Assembly: GCF_022758145.1 (NCBI RefSeq)
Contig: NZ_JAJVDH010000004.1
Location: forward strand, 310,001-374,000
From: Pontibacter vulgaris
GTDB taxonomy: Bacteria; Bacteroidota; Bacteroidia; Cytophagales; Hymenobacteraceae
DNA: 64,000 nucleotides
Direction: 5' to 3'
Part shown: positions 17,722 through 26,893 of the stretch, piece by piece
How the letters are laid out: every line of letters begins with the position of its first letter
Numbering within the stretch: position 1 is the stretch's first letter
Position numbers and translations under genes: made by a program
Notes under the pieces: generated by a model
The model's database searches: none
What the model saw: the letters and a program-made list of their open reading frames with translations, nothing else
What the model was told of the DNA's origin: nothing

Positions 17722-17940
17722 TTATTGTTTATTTTGTTCCTGTTCGTTGTTCTGTGTCCGGATGCGAACTTTACCGTTCAGTTTCCATTTTGCCTGCGGG
17801 GCATCCGACGCCGTGCTGCTGGGCACATCGAGTTCCAGGTTTTCAAACTCGTAAGTTATCTCAGCATTCTTGCCTGTTAACTTATCGTAAAGTGCTGCTG
17901 CCAGTTCCGGCCAGTTCTGGGTATCTTTTAATTGGTCCAT
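17722..17940 (-). CDS. Hypothetical protein, 72 aa
   Basis: A small acidic protein with an amphipathic N-terminal helix (WPELAAALYDKLTGKNAEIT) and a beta-rich middle containing the WKLNGKVRI strand. The hydrophilic Gln/Asn/Glu tail ends NNEQEQNKQ. There is no membrane segment. It is the first gene of a two-gene unit with 17393-17719, with a 2-base gap. Function unknown. Confidence 0.6.
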   Translation of the reverse strand: MDQLKDTQNWPELAAALYDKLTGKNAEITYEFENLELDVPSSTASDAPQAKWKLNGKVRIRTQNNEQEQNKQ

Positions 17941-18040
17941 AGTTTTAAGAATAAAGTTTGTTGTAGTGCAATTTACTTTTGCTTGCTATACTGTAACATT
18001 ATGCTGCTGGTTATGTTTTGCCAGATCAAAAGCAAGTCAG

Positions 18041-18071
18041 TTTCTCATAATCACAACTTTAACTATATTTG
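18041..18071 (+). promoter_or_regulatory. Bacteroidota-type promoter of the DUF4920 gene
   Basis: TTTC (18041-18044), a 19-base spacer and TATATTTG (18064-18071) match the TTTG-N19-TAnnTTTG consensus with one mismatch. The ATG is 29 bases beyond. Confidence 0.65.
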
Positions 18072-18100
18072 TTTTAAACCAACCTCAACCACCTCACCAC

Positions 18101-18607
18101 ATGAAAAAAATTGGAATGCTGCTTTTTGTTACGTCCATTATAGTTGCCTGTAACCAAACCAAACAACCTACAGCAGAACATAGTACTCCCTCTGCTAACG
18201 AAGCTCCTGCCGACACAGCAAAAACTTATGGCGCTGCTTTCGCGGAAGAAAATGTGATTGCTGCTTCCGAGCTCACCAGTTTAGCTTCCGGCAAAGATTC
18301 TGTGCAGGCTACCGTTTCAGCGGAGGTTGTAGAAAGCTGCCAGTCCAAAGGTTGCTGGATGGATGTGAGATTAGCTGACAACAGCACCATGAAAGTTACC
18401 TTCCGCGACTATGGCTTCTTCCTTCCGATTAAAGACCTGAAAGGGAAAAATGTTGTTTTCACAGGTACTGCCAAGCGTGAAGTCGTGTCGGTAGATGACC
18501 AGCGCCACTACGCAAAAGATGCTGGAAAGCCGGAATCTGAAATAAACGCGATTACACAACCAAAAGAAGAGCTGCGCTTTGTGGCAGATGGTGTAATCAT
18601 TAAATAA
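18101..18607 (+). CDS. DUF4920 lipoprotein
   Basis: A 168-aa predicted lipoprotein. The ATG at 18101 opens a lipobox signal (MLLFVTSIIVAC) followed by a Ser/Thr/Pro/Ala-rich linker to about residue 40. The conserved domain carries VVESCQSKGCWMDVRL, with two Cys and a Met that suggest metal or redox binding (inference), then GFFLPIKDLKGKNVVFTGTA and a His-Tyr-Ala-Lys segment. The longer upstream frame lacks a good start. A good promoter lies upstream and a terminator downstream, so it is monocistronic. Confidence 0.87.
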   Translation: MKKIGMLLFVTSIIVACNQTKQPTAEHSTPSANEAPADTAKTYGAAFAEENVIAASELTSLASGKDSVQATVSAEVVESCQSKGCWMDVRLADNSTMKVTFRDYGFFLPIKDLKGKNVVFTGTAKREVVSVDDQRHYAKDAGKPESEINAITQPKEELRFVADGVIIK

Positions 18608-18628
18608 CCGCAAGCTGTACATAAAGTA

Positions 18629-18660
18629 GAGGCTGCTCTGTAGGGCAGCCTTTTTATTTT
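18629..18660 (+). terminator. Terminator after the DUF4920 gene
   Basis: The stem GGCTGC / GCAGCC (18631-18650, 8-base loop) is followed by a T-rich run. Confidence 0.75.
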
Positions 18661-18723
18661 TAGCTAATGCACAGCCAACCAATAGCATACATTAGAAATA
18701 ACGGCCAACACCTTAAACTATAC

Positions 18724-20786
<2,063 letters not shown>

Positions 20787-20793
20787 AAAATAA

Positions 20794-20823
20794 AAGAGCC
20801 AGCCGTAAAACAGCTGGCTCTTC
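20794..20823 (+). terminator. Terminator after ligA
   Basis: A 10-bp stem AAGAGCCAGC / GCTGGCTCTT with a short loop lies 8 bases after the ligA stop. The T-run is weak. Confidence 0.7.
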
Positions 20824-20856
20824 ACCTTAAATAACAACAAACAATTCAATTTCATT

Positions 20857-21630
20857 TTACAACACTTTCTTTCTGGCAACATCCAGGTAACCAAGTATAA
20901 ACACAACACAGCCCACAACCATACTTAGCACAACTTCCTCGGTAAAAACCTGGTACTCTTTTTTCATAAATCCTTTCATAACCATTAGCGGATAAGCAAA
21001 AGGATAATAGTTGATATACTCCCATCTGTTGGCAACCAACGTTGTTATAATTGCCACAATAGCTACTCCCATTGCCAGAGCGAAACTATTGAAACGTATA
21101 CTTAACCAGAACTGAATGGCAATGATAACCACCGAGGCCAGAAATATCTTGAAGCTGGAGAAAATGATAATATCCAGCTTTTCATAAGTACCAAAGCCTA
21201 ACTCAGGACGTAGCCAGTTTAACACAGTTCCGGCCATTATCAGGGCAACTATAAACACCACCGTACTTAACAACACAAGCCCAAGCGTAATCAGTACTTT
21301 AGAAAAGTATACCGTGCTCTTTGGTAATGGCAACGCGTACAGGTGTTTCCAACCATTAGCTTTGTGCTCTATGCCGTTAGTCATGCTGGTTAGCAAGGCA
21401 ATGAAAACAGGCATCAGCAGTTGGGTATAAACTATAAAGTTATTCATTCCAAAGCTTACCCAGGCACCAACTTCTTTATTTACCAGATTTTCTCCTTTAG
21501 CCCAGAATGCCAGGAAATACATACTTATCAGGGCGCATGGGGCCAGCACTGCCATCCAAAGCGCGAAAGTGCTTTTCAGTTTCAGCGTTTCAGCGCTGAG
21601 GCTGCTTTGCATATAAGTTAAGGCCTTCAT
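20857..21630 (-). CDS. ABC-2 type transporter permease
   Basis: A 257-aa membrane subunit with six predicted helices, of the type found in BcrB/antibiotic-resistance or bacteriocin-immunity ABC exporters. An N-terminal amphipathic stretch (LSAETLKLKSTFALWMAVLA) precedes the first helix. The motif GIEHKANGWKHLYALPLPK after helix 2 is typical of this group and likely contacts the ATPase. It overlaps the ATPase gene by four bases, so the pair is translated together. The substrate is not visible. An adjacent, divergent LytS/LytTR pair may control it. Confidence 0.87.
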   Translation of the reverse strand: MKALTYMQSSLSAETLKLKSTFALWMAVLAPCALISMYFLAFWAKGENLVNKEVGAWVSFGMNNFIVYTQLLMPVFIALLTSMTNGIEHKANGWKHLYALPLPKSTVYFSKVLITLGLVLLSTVVFIVALIMAGTVLNWLRPELGFGTYEKLDIIIFSSFKIFLASVVIIAIQFWLSIRFNSFALAMGVAIVAIITTLVANRWEYINYYPFAYPLMVMKGFMKKEYQVFTEEVVLSMVVGCVVFILGYLDVARKKVL

Positions 21631-22586
21631 AATTGTGCGGGTTGTAAAGTTTCGGATGGTAAATTGACAGCTGTATCACCATTGGTTATACTTAAGAAAA
21701 GATCTTCCAGGCTTTGCGAACCTGGGTTCAGGCTGTATACTTCCAGTCCGTTCTCTACGAGTAATCTGTTAACAGCGGCAACTTGCTTTTTCTCTGCAAG
21801 TTGCACCGTTATAGTTTCTGCTTCGTGCGCAATTAACTGGTATTGATGATCGGAAAGCAGTTTGGCTGCAATAGTTGTATTATCGCAACTGAGTGTAAGT
21901 ACCTGGCTCCGGAAAGCATTCTGATACAGATCCTGCATGCGGCCCTGGTATAACATCACGCCTTTATCGATGATGGCGAGTTCGGTAGCAGTTTTTTCAA
22001 TTTCGGAAAGCAGGTGGCTAGACAGAAAAATGGTTTTCCCAAAATCGCGGTTCAGGCTGATAATCAGGTTGCGTATTTCCCTTATTCCGCTTGGGTCAAG
22101 CCCGTTTGTGGGCTCATCGAGTATCAGCAGCTCCGGGTCTGAGAGCAGGGCGAGTGCTATACCCAAGCGCTGGCTCATACCCAATGAGTATTCCTTAGTT
22201 TTACGCGTTGCGTCATGGTGCAGGCCAACAACTTCCAGCACTTCGCCTATCCTGCTTTTGGGTGCCTGCACAATTCTCCTTGTTATTTCCAGGTTATCAT
22301 ACCCTGAAAGATGGCGATACAGCGTTGGCATTTCAATTAAAGCGCCAGTCTTTTGCAGAATTTCCAGCCTGTTATATTTCAGGTCTTTACCATGCACACG
22401 TACCTGGCCTTCCGGCACCTGCAGCAAGCCCAGCAATACCCGGATCGTAGTAGATTTACCTGCTCCGTTAGGTCCCAGAAATCCGAAGATACTACCTTTT
22501 GGCACCCTGAGGCTAAGATTCTGCAACACCTGCCGCTGCCCGAAGGAGTAACTAAGGTGCTTTGTTTCAATAATGTTAGGTTTCAT
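21627..22586 (-). CDS. ABC transporter ATP-binding protein (BcrA-like)
   Basis: A 319-aa ATPase that powers the ABC-2 permease at 20857-21630. Walker A is GPNGAGKST, the ABC signature region is EYSLGMSQRLGIALALL, Walker B is LLILDEPTNGLDP, and the switch His is in SSHLLSEIEK. The last about 90 residues form the extra C-terminal domain seen in BcrA/CcmA-type exporters. It is the first gene of a two-gene operon, divergent from the sensor kinase at 22909. Confidence 0.92.
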   Translation of the reverse strand: MKPNIIETKHLSYSFGQRQVLQNLSLRVPKGSIFGFLGPNGAGKSTTIRVLLGLLQVPEGQVRVHGKDLKYNRLEILQKTGALIEMPTLYRHLSGYDNLEITRRIVQAPKSRIGEVLEVVGLHHDATRKTKEYSLGMSQRLGIALALLSDPELLILDEPTNGLDPSGIREIRNLIISLNRDFGKTIFLSSHLLSEIEKTATELAIIDKGVMLYQGRMQDLYQNAFRSQVLTLSCDNTTIAAKLLSDHQYQLIAHEAETITVQLAEKKQVAAVNRLLVENGLEVYSLNPGSQSLEDLFLSITNGDTAVNLPSETLQPAQL

Positions 22587-22908
22587 AGTCTGGAGAGGCG
22601 AATGTGTTTATACATTACAAATGGAATCAATTTGAATGAGTCTTGAAAACCTATTATACCAATCGCTTAAAAAACTAGACCAAAGCCATTTAGCTCCCAA
22701 AAACATGTTTAATCCTGTAAAACAATACTTTAATAGCTATAAATAAAGCCTTTGTATATAGTTAGCAGCTCCAACACACTTAAATGCTATACTTTGCTTA
22801 TCTTTAAGTGTAAAACAGGCATTCGGAAAAGATACTTAACCTGTTTTTTATACTTTACTCAAAACCTGATTTGTGAACTCGACTACCTTTGCCTTACATG
22901 AGGTTCCA
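22587..22908. other. Divergent regulatory region between ABC exporter and LytS kinase
   Basis: About 320 AT-rich bases separate two divergent operons, so it should hold both promoters and any LytTR binding site. It contains TATACTT words near 22789 and 22849. I could not pick out a convincing pair of direct LytTR repeats or an exact TAnnTTTG box. Confidence 0.5.
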
Positions 22909-23913
22909 ATGAAAAAGCGATATCAAGTTGCCCTGCATGTGATAGGCTGGCTGATTTTCGGGGCCTGGATATTTTATTACCTGCAGGCTAACAGAGCCTT
23001 GTCGGTAGCTAAGGTGTTCGATGTAGCCATAGGCCTGTCGTTTCAGCTGCTTATTTTTTACTTTAACTGGTATGTGCTTATACCAAAGTACCTGGCCCGT
23101 AACCGCATTTTCGTTTACATTGCCGCCGTACTTGCTACTCTTTCATTAATTGCCCTGGTGCGCTCTCCCCTCGATTTTTATGTATTCAGAGAGTTTAACC
23201 CCGGCATGAAATCTTTGTACAGTTACGAGCGGCTGTTGCAATACGTACTTGGTGGATTGGTAACTGTGTTTATCAGCTCTGCCTTAAAGGTAACAGGCAA
23301 TTATATTAAGAATGAGCGCCGCAATAAAGAGCTGGAAAATCAGAAACTGATGGCTGAGCTGGCTTACCTGAAATCGCAGGTAAACCCGCATTTCCTATTC
23401 AACACGCTTAACAATATCTACTCGCTGGCTTACAAGCAATCGCCGGAAACGCCGGATGCTATTATGAAACTTTCGTTGCTGATGCGCTACATGCTGTATG
23501 AGAGTAACGACACCCTGGTAAGCCTGCAAAAAGAAGTAGACCACATCCAGAACTTTATAGACCTGCAAAAGCTTCGCCTGCGCGAGCAGACAAGTATAAA
23601 ATTTAACATTCAGGGCAACCTCGACGGAAAACAGATAGCCCCTATGATGCTGATGACGCTGGTGGAGAATGCTTTTAAGCATGGCCTGGTCAGCAAGAAC
23701 GAGGTAGGCATCATCATTAACCTGGTTGTAGGCAGCGATTACCTCCTTTTTAGCACGATTAACAACTCAAGCACACATAAAAAACGGGAGTATGGCGGTA
23801 TTGGCTTGCAAAACCTGCGCCGGCGCCTTAACTTGCTGTATGCCAACAAACATGAGCTTGCTTTAGAAGAAAAAGAGAACACATTTTACGCTACGCTGAA
23901 ACTATACTACTAA
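22909..23913 (+). CDS. LytS/YehU-family sensor histidine kinase
   Basis: A 334-aa membrane sensor. I prefer the ATG at 22909 (MKKRYQVALHVIGW) over the GTG at 22873. Four membrane segments fill about residues 8-130. A coiled-coil linker (NERRNKELENQKLMAELAYL) leads to the His-kinase motif QVNPHFLFNTLNNIYSLA, with phospho-acceptor His161. The ATP-binding domain follows (MLMTLVENAFKHGL, then GGIGLQNLRRRL). It partners the LytTR regulator whose ATG lies 11 bases downstream. The sensed signal cannot be read from the sequence. Confidence 0.93.
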   Translation: MKKRYQVALHVIGWLIFGAWIFYYLQANRALSVAKVFDVAIGLSFQLLIFYFNWYVLIPKYLARNRIFVYIAAVLATLSLIALVRSPLDFYVFREFNPGMKSLYSYERLLQYVLGGLVTVFISSALKVTGNYIKNERRNKELENQKLMAELAYLKSQVNPHFLFNTLNNIYSLAYKQSPETPDAIMKLSLLMRYMLYESNDTLVSLQKEVDHIQNFIDLQKLRLREQTSIKFNIQGNLDGKQIAPMMLMTLVENAFKHGLVSKNEVGIIINLVVGSDYLLFSTINNSSTHKKREYGGIGLQNLRRRLNLLYANKHELALEEKENTFYATLKLYY

Positions 23914-23924
23914 TCTATAAAACT

Positions 23925-24659
23925 ATGACCATTCGCTGCCTTGCCGTTGACGATGAACCTCTGGCACTTGATATAATTGAAAGCTACGTAAGCAAACTGC
24001 CTTTTCTGCAGCTTGTAAAAACCTGCTCCAGTGCCACTGAGGCTATGCAGGTTTTGCAGGAAGAGAAAATCGACCTCATGTTCCTGGATATTGAGATGCC
24101 AGAGCTAACAGGTATACAGTTTCTGAACATACTCAAAAACCAGCCTCTCATCATCTTCACTACCGCTTACCCTGATTATGCACTTGAAGGCTTCAACTAC
24201 GATGCAGTGGATTATCTTCTTAAGCCAATCCCATTCGACAGGTTTTTGAAAGCAGTAACCAAGGCACAGGAACGGCTACAGCACAATGGCAAACCCACCG
24301 AAACACCTGCTGCTCCTGTAGCCGCACCGGCAGCCGAGCACGATTTTATGTTTGTAAAGGCAGACTACAAAACCATTCGGGTCGATTTTAAAGACATACT
24401 CTGGATAGAAGGCCTGAAGGATTATATCATTATTCAAACAAGGGATCAGAAGATCATCACGCTGCTGTCGATGAACAAAATGATGGAGAAGCTACCCGAG
24501 ACCAAATTTCTGCGGGTGCACCGCTCCTTTATTGTTGCCCTGCAAAAGATTGATAGCATCGAAAAAAGCCGTATCCGGATTGGTAATAAAGAAATTCCGA
24601 TAGGCGAAGTATACAAAGACCAGTTCCTGAAATGGGTGGAAGAGAATAACATCCAGTAA
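23925..24659 (+). CDS. LytTR-family response regulator
   Basis: A 244-aa regulator. The receiver domain (1-125) has the acidic pair in VDDEP, phospho-acceptor Asp55 in LMFLDIEMPE, Thr80 and Lys100. An Ala/Pro-rich linker (ETPAAPVAAPAAE) joins it to a LytTR DNA-binding domain (about 143-240) with FVKADYKTIRVDF, ILWIEGLKDYIII and FLRVHRSFIVALQKI. It is co-transcribed with the LytS kinase. By position it may regulate the divergent ABC exporter, which is an inference. Confidence 0.94.
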   Translation: MTIRCLAVDDEPLALDIIESYVSKLPFLQLVKTCSSATEAMQVLQEEKIDLMFLDIEMPELTGIQFLNILKNQPLIIFTTAYPDYALEGFNYDAVDYLLKPIPFDRFLKAVTKAQERLQHNGKPTETPAAPVAAPAAEHDFMFVKADYKTIRVDFKDILWIEGLKDYIIIQTRDQKIITLLSMNKMMEKLPETKFLRVHRSFIVALQKIDSIEKSRIRIGNKEIPIGEVYKDQFLKWVEENNIQ

Positions 24660-24758
24660 TCACAGGCACGCCAAATAAAGCTCGATTAAAAGATTCGGGG
24701 CAGCTATACTTGCAGAAAACGTTTCATAGTTCGTACTTCGTGTTTCATATTTTCTGAA

Positions 24759-25628
24759 ATGATACAAGATACTTTAAGAGGCACGGGTGTAGCCCTGGTT
24801 ACGCCATTCACAAAAGAACTTGCCGTAGATTACAATGCGCTTCGCAAACTGCTGGATTTTACAGTAGAAGGCGGCGTCAATTATTTGGTAGTAAATGGTA
24901 CAACAGCCGAATCGGTAACCACCACAACCGCCGAAAAAGCAGAAATTCTGCAATTTATAAAGCAACACGTTAATGGTCGTGTTCCGTTGGTTTATGGCAT
25001 TGGCGGCAATAACACGCAGCATGTTATCGATACGATAGCTTCAACTGACCTGAATGGCATTACAGCTATACTTTCGGTGAGCCCATACTATAACAAACCA
25101 TCGCAGCAGGGTATTTACCAGCACTATGTAATGGTGGCAGATGCTTCACCGGTTCCTGTTATATTGTATAACGTACCCGGCCGCACCGGCAGCAATGTAA
25201 CTTCCGATACTACGCTGAAACTGGCCGTACATGAAAACATCATTGGCATAAAAGAAGCATCGGGCAACCTGGAGCAGTGTATGCACATTGCCAAACACAA
25301 GCCAGCCGATTTTATGCTGATCAGTGGCGACGACCTGCTTACGCTGCCCATGATTACATTCGGAGCGGTGGGTGTTATTTCTGTTCTGGCAAATGCTTTC
25401 CCTGAAAAATTCAGCCGTATGGTTCAGTTTGGTTTGGAACACAACTTTACAGCTGCATCAGAACTGCTGTACGATTTTGTTGACATAAATCCATTGATGT
25501 ATGAAGAAAGCAACCCGGTTGGTGTTAAAGCCGTTTTGGAGCGCTTTGGGGTAAGTACGGCAGCCGTTAGGTTACCGCTGGTTGAGGCTACATCTGGTTT
25601 AAAAGACAAACTTTACAAGTTACTGTAA
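24759..25628 (+). CDS. dapA: 4-hydroxy-tetrahydrodipicolinate synthase
   Basis: A 289-aa class I aldolase that condenses pyruvate with aspartate semialdehyde, the first committed step of lysine/diaminopimelate synthesis. The pyruvate-binding motif is NGTTAES (Ala replaces the usual Gly, a tolerated variant), with Tyr137 in LYNVPGRTG and the Schiff-base Lys165 in IGIKEASGNL. Length and order are normal. It is monocistronic and followed by a 22-bp-stem terminator built on AAGTATA words. Confidence 0.96.
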   Translation: MIQDTLRGTGVALVTPFTKELAVDYNALRKLLDFTVEGGVNYLVVNGTTAESVTTTTAEKAEILQFIKQHVNGRVPLVYGIGGNNTQHVIDTIASTDLNGITAILSVSPYYNKPSQQGIYQHYVMVADASPVPVILYNVPGRTGSNVTSDTTLKLAVHENIIGIKEASGNLEQCMHIAKHKPADFMLISGDDLLTLPMITFGAVGVISVLANAFPEKFSRMVQFGLEHNFTAASELLYDFVDINPLMYEESNPVGVKAVLERFGVSTAAVRLPLVEATSGLKDKLYKLL

Positions 25629-25637
25629 GCAAGTATA

Positions 25638-25694
25638 AAGTATAAAGGCAGAGCCGGAGGCAGTTTAATTGTCTCCGGCTCTGCCTTTATACTT
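25638..25694 (+). terminator. 22-bp stem terminator framed by AAGTATA/TATACTT
   Basis: A perfect 22-bp stem (25638-25659 with 25673-25694) has a 13-base loop. The outermost seven bases on each arm are exactly AAGTATA and TATACTT, so the repeated word is incorporated into the dapA terminator. Confidence 0.85.
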
Positions 25695-26165
25695 GAAATT
25701 GCAAAAAAATCAGCATAAGTGGCTGTATAACAAATATTCTTAGCCTTAACATTTGCTTTCGATTTTTTTACCTTTTTCCTTTGCCAGAATATTCCGGGCT
25801 GATGGCATTTTGATGAGGAAACAGGAGTTTTGCTTTAAAATATCAGGTCTGTTATGTTTTATACTTTTATCAAGGGTTAAGTCTACGTCTTTGCATACTT
25901 ATCAAATTACAGTTCAGAAATCTGAATTTTCAGAAGGCGTAAAACATACTTCAAAGCTTTGTTCCGTTGCTTTTGCACCTGTTAACCTGCATAACGATCA
26001 GCAGCTTTCCTTTTTAAAAAGCATGAATGCATTTATCCGCTATACGCTCAGCTACTTCTCATTTATAGAAAAACCACACAGCTGATTTCCAATTTCAGGA
26101 TTATACCGTAAGAGCTCTTCTGTATATCCGCTAATTTTAATCTGTCTCAAATAAAAATTTAAATA
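25695..26165. other. Intergenic region before DedA, mostly without assignable content
   Basis: An AT-rich stretch that contains only the weak ORF at 25813-26085 and a TATACTT word near 25860. No hairpin or exact promoter consensus was seen. Confidence 0.4.
25813..26085 (+). CDS. Doubtful 90-aa ORF, function unknown
   Basis: An ATG at 25813 opens a 90-codon frame beginning MRKQEFCFKISGLLCFILLS, which could be a signal or membrane anchor. It continues with a Ser/Lys-rich part and ends YFSFIEKPHS. No family is recognised and no opposing ORF contradicts it. It has no clear promoter or terminator. It could be a small exported protein or a chance frame in non-coding DNA. Confidence 0.3.
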   Translation: MRKQEFCFKISGLLCFILLSRVKSTSLHTYQITVQKSEFSEGVKHTSKLCSVAFAPVNLHNDQQLSFLKSMNAFIRYTLSYFSFIEKPHS

Positions 26166-26822
26166 ATGGAGATAATCCAACAACTGATCGATTTTATACT
26201 TCACATTGATGTGCACCTGGTTGAATTGCTGAAAGAGTATAAAATGTGGATCTACCTTATACTTTTCCTGATCGTATTTTGCGAAACAGGTTTAATTGTA
26301 ACGCCTTTCCTGCCGGGCGATTCGTTGCTTTTTGCTGTTGGAGCGTTGGCAGCTGTTCCTTCGTCAAACCTCAATTTGCTATTCCTGATTGTATTATTGT
26401 GCGTTGCAGCCATTTTAGGCGACTCTTTTAACTACTTTACCGGCTACAAACTTGGCGATAAAGTATACCTGCGCAATTACTGGTTTCTGAGCCGCGAACA
26501 CCTTGATAAGACGCAGGAATTTTATGCCAAATACGGCGGCCGCACCATCATTTATGCCCGCTTTATACCTATCGTTCGCACGTTCGCGCCATTTGTGGCC
26601 GGAGTTGGAAAAATGAACTACCGCCACTTTATTTATTATAACATTGCAGGTGCTTTGGCATGGGTTCTGTTCTTTACCCTAATTGGCTATATGTTTGGTA
26701 ATATGCCGGCTGTTAAGAAGAATTTCTCCATGCTTATACTAGGTATTATTGTGATATCGCTGATACCTCCGGTTTGGGCCTTTGTAAAACAAAAACTAGC
26801 TCCTAAAAAAGAGTTCAAATAA
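26166..26822 (+). CDS. DedA family membrane protein
   Basis: A 218-aa DedA/Tvp38 family inner-membrane protein of the lipid-scramblase-like superfamily, needed in other bacteria for envelope homeostasis. Hallmarks are the re-entrant segment FCETGLIVTPFLPGDSLLFA, GDSFNYFTGYKLGDKVY, and the FYAKYGGRTIIYARFIPIVR-type arginine motif followed by RTFAPFVAGVGKMNYRHF. At least four hydrophobic segments are present. The kup gene follows 71 bases later on the same strand, after a hairpin. Confidence 0.94.
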   Translation: MEIIQQLIDFILHIDVHLVELLKEYKMWIYLILFLIVFCETGLIVTPFLPGDSLLFAVGALAAVPSSNLNLLFLIVLLCVAAILGDSFNYFTGYKLGDKVYLRNYWFLSREHLDKTQEFYAKYGGRTIIYARFIPIVRTFAPFVAGVGKMNYRHFIYYNIAGALAWVLFFTLIGYMFGNMPAVKKNFSMLILGIIVISLIPPVWAFVKQKLAPKKEFK

Positions 26823-26827
26823 ATACA

Positions 26828-26865
26828 GCCCATACTTTACCTCAGACCAGAAGTAAAGTATGGGC
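26828..26865. terminator. Hairpin between dedA and kup
   Basis: A 13-bp stem GCCCATACTTTAC / GTAAAGTATGGGC (26828-26840 with 26853-26865) lies 5 bases after the DedA stop. No T-run follows, so termination strength is uncertain. Confidence 0.5.
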
Positions 26866-26893
26866 AATAGTAAATTAAATCTGAATACCTGTA

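Noticed and set aside
17966..18100. Longer N-terminus of the DUF4920 lipoprotein
   Set aside because: It would place 45 residues before the lipobox and include the promoter. The ATG at 18101 gives a standard lipoprotein signal.
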